Positions 61,122 through 64,000 of a DNA stretch of 64,000 nucleotides are shown piece after piece. Under the pieces are notes generated by a model. The model saw only the letters and a program-made list of their open reading frames with translations, made no database searches and had not been told where the DNA came from. The position numbers and the translations under genes were made by a program. Source of the stretch: Paenibacillus glycanilyticus (GTDB lineage: Bacteria; Bacillota; Bacilli; Paenibacillales; Paenibacillaceae); assembly GCF_023715145.1 (NCBI RefSeq), contig NZ_JAMBNP010000004.1, positions 62,001-126,000 on the forward strand. The letters are read 5' to 3'. Each line of letters opens with the position of its first letter. Positions within the stretch are counted from its first letter, which is position 1.

Positions 61122-62816
61122 TTATTTCTTGAATGTGGAGGCATCGTACGCTTTTTGCAGGATCTCCAGGTAACGGTCCAGCTTCAGATCCTGAAGACCT
61201 TTCAAATAGCTGTCCCAATCCTTATCGAGGCTCTTGTTGCCCGTGATGAACTGCAGCGCGTTCTCGTCAATGTACGTTTTGATGTTAGTTTGGAGCATGG
61301 TTGCTTCATCGACATCTGCCGAGTCCAGCCAAATCGCCCACAGCGGGAACAATTCTTTTGGTTCATGGCCTTGGTAAAGCAGCGTAGCTTGATACAGACG
61401 ACGCTCGTAATTTGCGGAATCGTAAATATCAGTGCCTTGTACCCAGCTGTCGCGGTATTCTTTCGGCATGTAGAAGTGGGCCATGCCGCTCCAGCCTGCG
61501 TTACGCGGCGCTTCGCCTTCCGTCATCGGGATTGGAGCTACCATCGGCTTGACGCCTTCGCCGAGCGCAAGCTCGCCTTCTTTTGGATCTCTCCAGTCGA
61601 TGTCTTTCATGCCGGATGCGCCGTTTGTTTGACCTTCCGGCGTAAACATGTAGTCGACCAGCTTAATCAGTGCGATTTGCTTCTCTTTGCTGGCTTTGCT
61701 CGTGATTGCAAACTTCGCGCCTGGAGATACGCCGCCGCCGTCATGCGTAGCGAGCGAGACGTTGCTCGGACCGGTAAGCGGCGGAAGCGGGTTGTAATCC
61801 TTCGAGTTTTTGTTGCCTTGGTCAATGTTCAGGAAGATCGCCGGATGCATGCCTGCCCCTGCGCCGAGAATTTGCGCATCGCCGTTCTCGCCGATTTTTT
61901 TGAAAGCCTCGGCATTCTGGGTGAACGCGCCCGGATCGATCAAGCCTTCGTCAAACAACGATTTAATGTACGTTAAGCCTTGTTTCCATTCCTCTGTAAC
62001 GGCGGAGGAGCTAACCTTGCCGTCTTGCATCATCAAGTGGTTGCGGTCGTCGTCATACACAAACGCATTCATGAGGTAAGGAACGACGCGTACGCCGAAG
62101 TCCTCTGTCGAGCCGCTGAGCGGCACTTCGTCTTTTTTGCCGTTGCCGTTTGGATCCTGGTTTTTGAATGCTTCCAGTACCTTTTTGAATTCATCCGTTG
62201 TTTTCGGCATTTCCAAGTTCAGCTTTTCCAGCCAGCTCGTGTTGAGCCACAATTTGTTCGGATAGGAACAATGGAAGCATTGCGAGTACGCCGGCAGACC
62301 GTAAATGTTGCCGTCCGGCGCCACGCTGAACGCTTTCAAATCCGCGTTGCTGTCAAGCGCTTGCTTGATGTTTGGCGCATATTGATCGATCAGTTCATTC
62401 AGCGGAATAAGTACCCCTTGCTTGCCGTACTTGATCAGGTCCGCTTGCGAGAATTGATCGATGTACGCTGTCAGCATGTAAGCATCCGGGAAGTCGCCGC
62501 TCGCCAAGGAAATTTGGCGTTTCTCTTTCGCGCCGTCCGACGGAATCGCTTCGAAATTGAACTTGATGTTGAATTTCTCTTCTACGAGCTTCGTGAATTT
62601 GTTCGTAGCCAGGTCGATATTTGGTTCTTGGACCGCGAACAGCTTGATGTCTAGCGGCGCAGCTGGCTTGGCGTCATTGGTTGCAGCCGAATTGGCTGGC
62701 TTGTTCGTAGCCGCCGTATTGTTGCCTGCGTTATTCTTCGAGCAAGCCGACATGACTAAGCTGACCATCATGACTGTCACGAGCAGAATGACCATTCTCT
62801 GTTTTAACACGTGCAA
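61122..62816 (-). CDS. LplA-type sugar ABC transporter substrate-binding lipoprotein
   Basis: A 564-residue extracellular solute-binding protein with lipobox VMSAC (C25) and an Asn/Ala-rich linker. The large size and segments such as GDFPDAYMLTAYIDQFSQAD and VLIPLNELIDQYAPNIKQAL match LplA/YtcQ-type oligosaccharide binding proteins of Paenibacilli. It follows its two permeases. The sugar is unknown, and no ATPase gene is seen in the window. Confidence 0.92.
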   Translation of the reverse strand: MHVLKQRMVILLVTVMMVSLVMSACSKNNAGNNTAATNKPANSAATNDAKPAAPLDIKLFAVQEPNIDLATNKFTKLVEEKFNIKFNFEAIPSDGAKEKRQISLASGDFPDAYMLTAYIDQFSQADLIKYGKQGVLIPLNELIDQYAPNIKQALDSNADLKAFSVAPDGNIYGLPAYSQCFHCSYPNKLWLNTSWLEKLNLEMPKTTDEFKKVLEAFKNQDPNGNGKKDEVPLSGSTEDFGVRVVPYLMNAFVYDDDRNHLMMQDGKVSSSAVTEEWKQGLTYIKSLFDEGLIDPGAFTQNAEAFKKIGENGDAQILGAGAGMHPAIFLNIDQGNKNSKDYNPLPPLTGPSNVSLATHDGGGVSPGAKFAITSKASKEKQIALIKLVDYMFTPEGQTNGASGMKDIDWRDPKEGELALGEGVKPMVAPIPMTEGEAPRNAGWSGMAHFYMPKEYRDSWVQGTDIYDSANYERRLYQATLLYQGHEPKELFPLWAIWLDSADVDEATMLQTNIKTYIDENALQFITGNKSLDKDWDSYLKGLQDLKLDRYLEILQKAYDASTFKK

Positions 62817-62906
62817 TCGCTCCCTTTTATCAATTCAATGTGTTGGTGCATTGGACTTTCCTGATGCGCTTCGAGCGGCATCACCCCTTTCCATGCGGCG
62901 GATCGA

Positions 62907-63815
62907 TCAGCCCTTGACGGAGCCGACCAGCATCCCCTGGACGAAATAACGCTGTACAAACGGATAGATGATGAGCACGGGCAGCGTTGCCACAACGATC
63001 AGCGAGTACTTCAAGAGCTCCGCCAGCTGTTGTCGTTCCACCTGTTTTAACGCGTCCATGTTGGAGCTGCCGCTGTTATTTTGAATGATGATACTTCGGA
63101 GAATGAGCTGCAGCGGGAATTTATCGGCCGACTTCAAGTAAATCAACGCATCGAAATAGGCATTCCATTGCCCTACCGCATACATAATGACGAGAACCGC
63201 GATGATCGGCTTGGATAACGACAGCACAACGCTGCGGATAAAGCGCAGATCGGTGCAGCCGTCGATTTCGCTTGCTTCCACGAGCTCAGACGGTATGGAT
63301 TGCTGGAAGAATGACCGCGCGATAATGACCTGCCAGACCCAAACCGCGTTTGGGATGATCAGCGCCCATCTCGTGTCGATCAAGCCCATGCTCTTCACGA
63401 CCATGTAAGTCGGGATTAACCCGCCGCTGAACAGCATCGTGAACGTAATGATCATCATGATTACGTTTCGTCCGTAGAAGGTCGACCGCGACAGCGGATA
63501 AGCCAGCATAATCGTCAAGGAGACGCTGATCAGCGTGCCTGCCGCCGTGTAGAGCAGCGAATTGCCATATCCCGTCAGCACTTGCGGATTTTTGAACAAC
63601 GATTCGTAGCCCTTCAGCGAGATATCGACCGGCCACAGCCAGACCCGCCCCGCCGAGACGGCTGTCGGACTGCTAAACGAGCTGCTGAAGATGTAGATCA
63701 GCGGGTAAAGCACTGCGATCAGCAAGAGCGCAAGAATGATGTAAATGACGGTCAAAAATACTTTATCGCCTGCAGATTCTCTGATTTTATTTCTTGTCTT
63801 CGCCATATTAGCCAT
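62907..63815 (-). CDS. Carbohydrate ABC transporter permease (LplC/YtcP family)
   Basis: A 302-residue permease with six transmembrane segments. The docking loop is ELVEASEIDGCTDLRFIRSV. It ends IYPFVQRYFVQGMLVGSVKG, the standard LplC C-terminus. GAGGTG precedes the ATG at 63815. It lies between the partial LplB-type permease and the binding-protein gene. Confidence 0.94.
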   Translation of the reverse strand: MANMAKTRNKIRESAGDKVFLTVIYIILALLLIAVLYPLIYIFSSSFSSPTAVSAGRVWLWPVDISLKGYESLFKNPQVLTGYGNSLLYTAAGTLISVSLTIMLAYPLSRSTFYGRNVIMMIITFTMLFSGGLIPTYMVVKSMGLIDTRWALIIPNAVWVWQVIIARSFFQQSIPSELVEASEIDGCTDLRFIRSVVLSLSKPIIAVLVIMYAVGQWNAYFDALIYLKSADKFPLQLILRSIIIQNNSGSSNMDALKQVERQQLAELLKYSLIVVATLPVLIIYPFVQRYFVQGMLVGSVKG

Positions 63816-63830
63816 GAGAACACCTCTTCA

Positions 63831-64000
63831 TTACCAGATGCTGGATTTCAAAAACCGTCTTGCCATTGCGTTGACCGTGAACAGCAGAACAAGGTTGATG
63901 ACCGAATTGAACAAACCAACAGCTGTTGCGAAGCTGTAATTTGCATTCAGCAAGCCGATCTTGTACACGTATGTCGCAATGATTTCGGAGTTTGCGATAT
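63831..64000 (-). CDS. ABC transporter permease, LplB/YteP family (partial, C-terminal 55 residues)
   Basis: The minus-strand end of a permease gene that runs off the right edge. The last residues read IATYVYKIGLLNANYSFATA, then VGLFNSVINLVLLFTVNAMA, the typical C-terminus of LplB/YteP permeases, ending at a TAA at 63831. It lies 15 bases upstream of the LplC gene and is its heterodimer partner. Confidence 0.9.
   Translation of the reverse strand, partial: IANSEIIATYVYKIGLLNANYSFATAVGLFNSVINLVLLFTVNAMARRFLKSSIW

Overview
The window looks like chromosome from an endospore-forming Firmicute of the Paenibacillaceae (Paenibacillus or a close relative). Evidence: an alpha/beta-type SASP gene, a GerC-type germinant-receptor lipoprotein, a sporulation-type PAS histidine kinase, two SLH-domain secreted proteins, sugar ABC importers without their own ATPase, strong GGAGG ribosome binding sites, frequent TTG/GTG starts, intrinsic terminators after most units and roughly even GC. 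I see no rRNA, tRNA, CRISPR array, complete insertion sequence or prophage.

Layout. 1-3.6 kb: biotin operon bioA-bioD-bioB-bioF (leftward, bioF cut by the window edge) behind a promoter and a textbook BirA operator. 3.7-5.3 kb: TetR regulator divergent from a Rossmann oxidoreductase, with three phased palindromes between them. 5.6-10.9 kb: gamma-carbonic-anhydrase-like protein, GIY-YIG protein, small membrane exporter, SLH protein, two small unknown genes and a VanY-type carboxypeptidase. 11.3-16.6 kb: a six-gene leftward operon joining a glutamine/glutamate-type ABC importer to a GlnK/GlnL-like two-component system. 17.2-20.3 kb: sugar importer (binding protein and two permeases). 20.4-21.6 kb: EamA exporter behind a guanine-type purine riboswitch. 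22.5-25.1 kb: PhyH-HEAT fusion divergent from an AraC regulator. 25.8-31.3 kb: an SDR gene, then a GntR-controlled leftward operon that fits the non-phosphorylating L-fucose/L-rhamnose-type pathway (SDR, enolase-superfamily dehydratase, lactonase with an internal deletion, SDR, FAH-family hydrolase). 31.4-46.2 kb: mostly single genes (GerC, AraC, quinone-reductase-like, TetR-Map pair, GNAT, sporulation kinase, ArsR-MFS pair, MBL hydrolase, Ohr, DUF4309, a tiny holin-like peptide, TetR facing two tandem small membrane proteins, cupin, Crp). 46.2-55.5 kb: ATP-dependent ligase, SASP, a small HTH/WYL-like pair, lacZ, YdaT-like protein, SLH protein, RecB-nuclease/XPD-helicase fusion, Dps. 55.6-57.2 kb: His-rich membrane protein, cutC, dinB. 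57.4-60.9 kb: glycan operon (two small Sm-like proteins, two glycosyltransferases, a pyruvyl transferase), possibly spore-surface. 61.1-64 kb: Lpl-type sugar importer, cut at the right edge.

Several intergenic stretches hold decayed genes: NUDIX tail at 11.1 kb, FrnE/DsbA tail at 16.8 kb, frameshifted secreted protein with an EF-hand/dockerin-like end at 25.2-25.6 kb, cupin tail at 46.0 kb. The observations I rate highest are the riboswitch-controlled EamA exporter, the PhyH-HEAT protein, the phased TetR operators, the matched GntR operators, the deleted lactonase, and the tandem small-membrane-protein genes. Functions are inferred from sequence motifs and family knowledge only; no database search was run.
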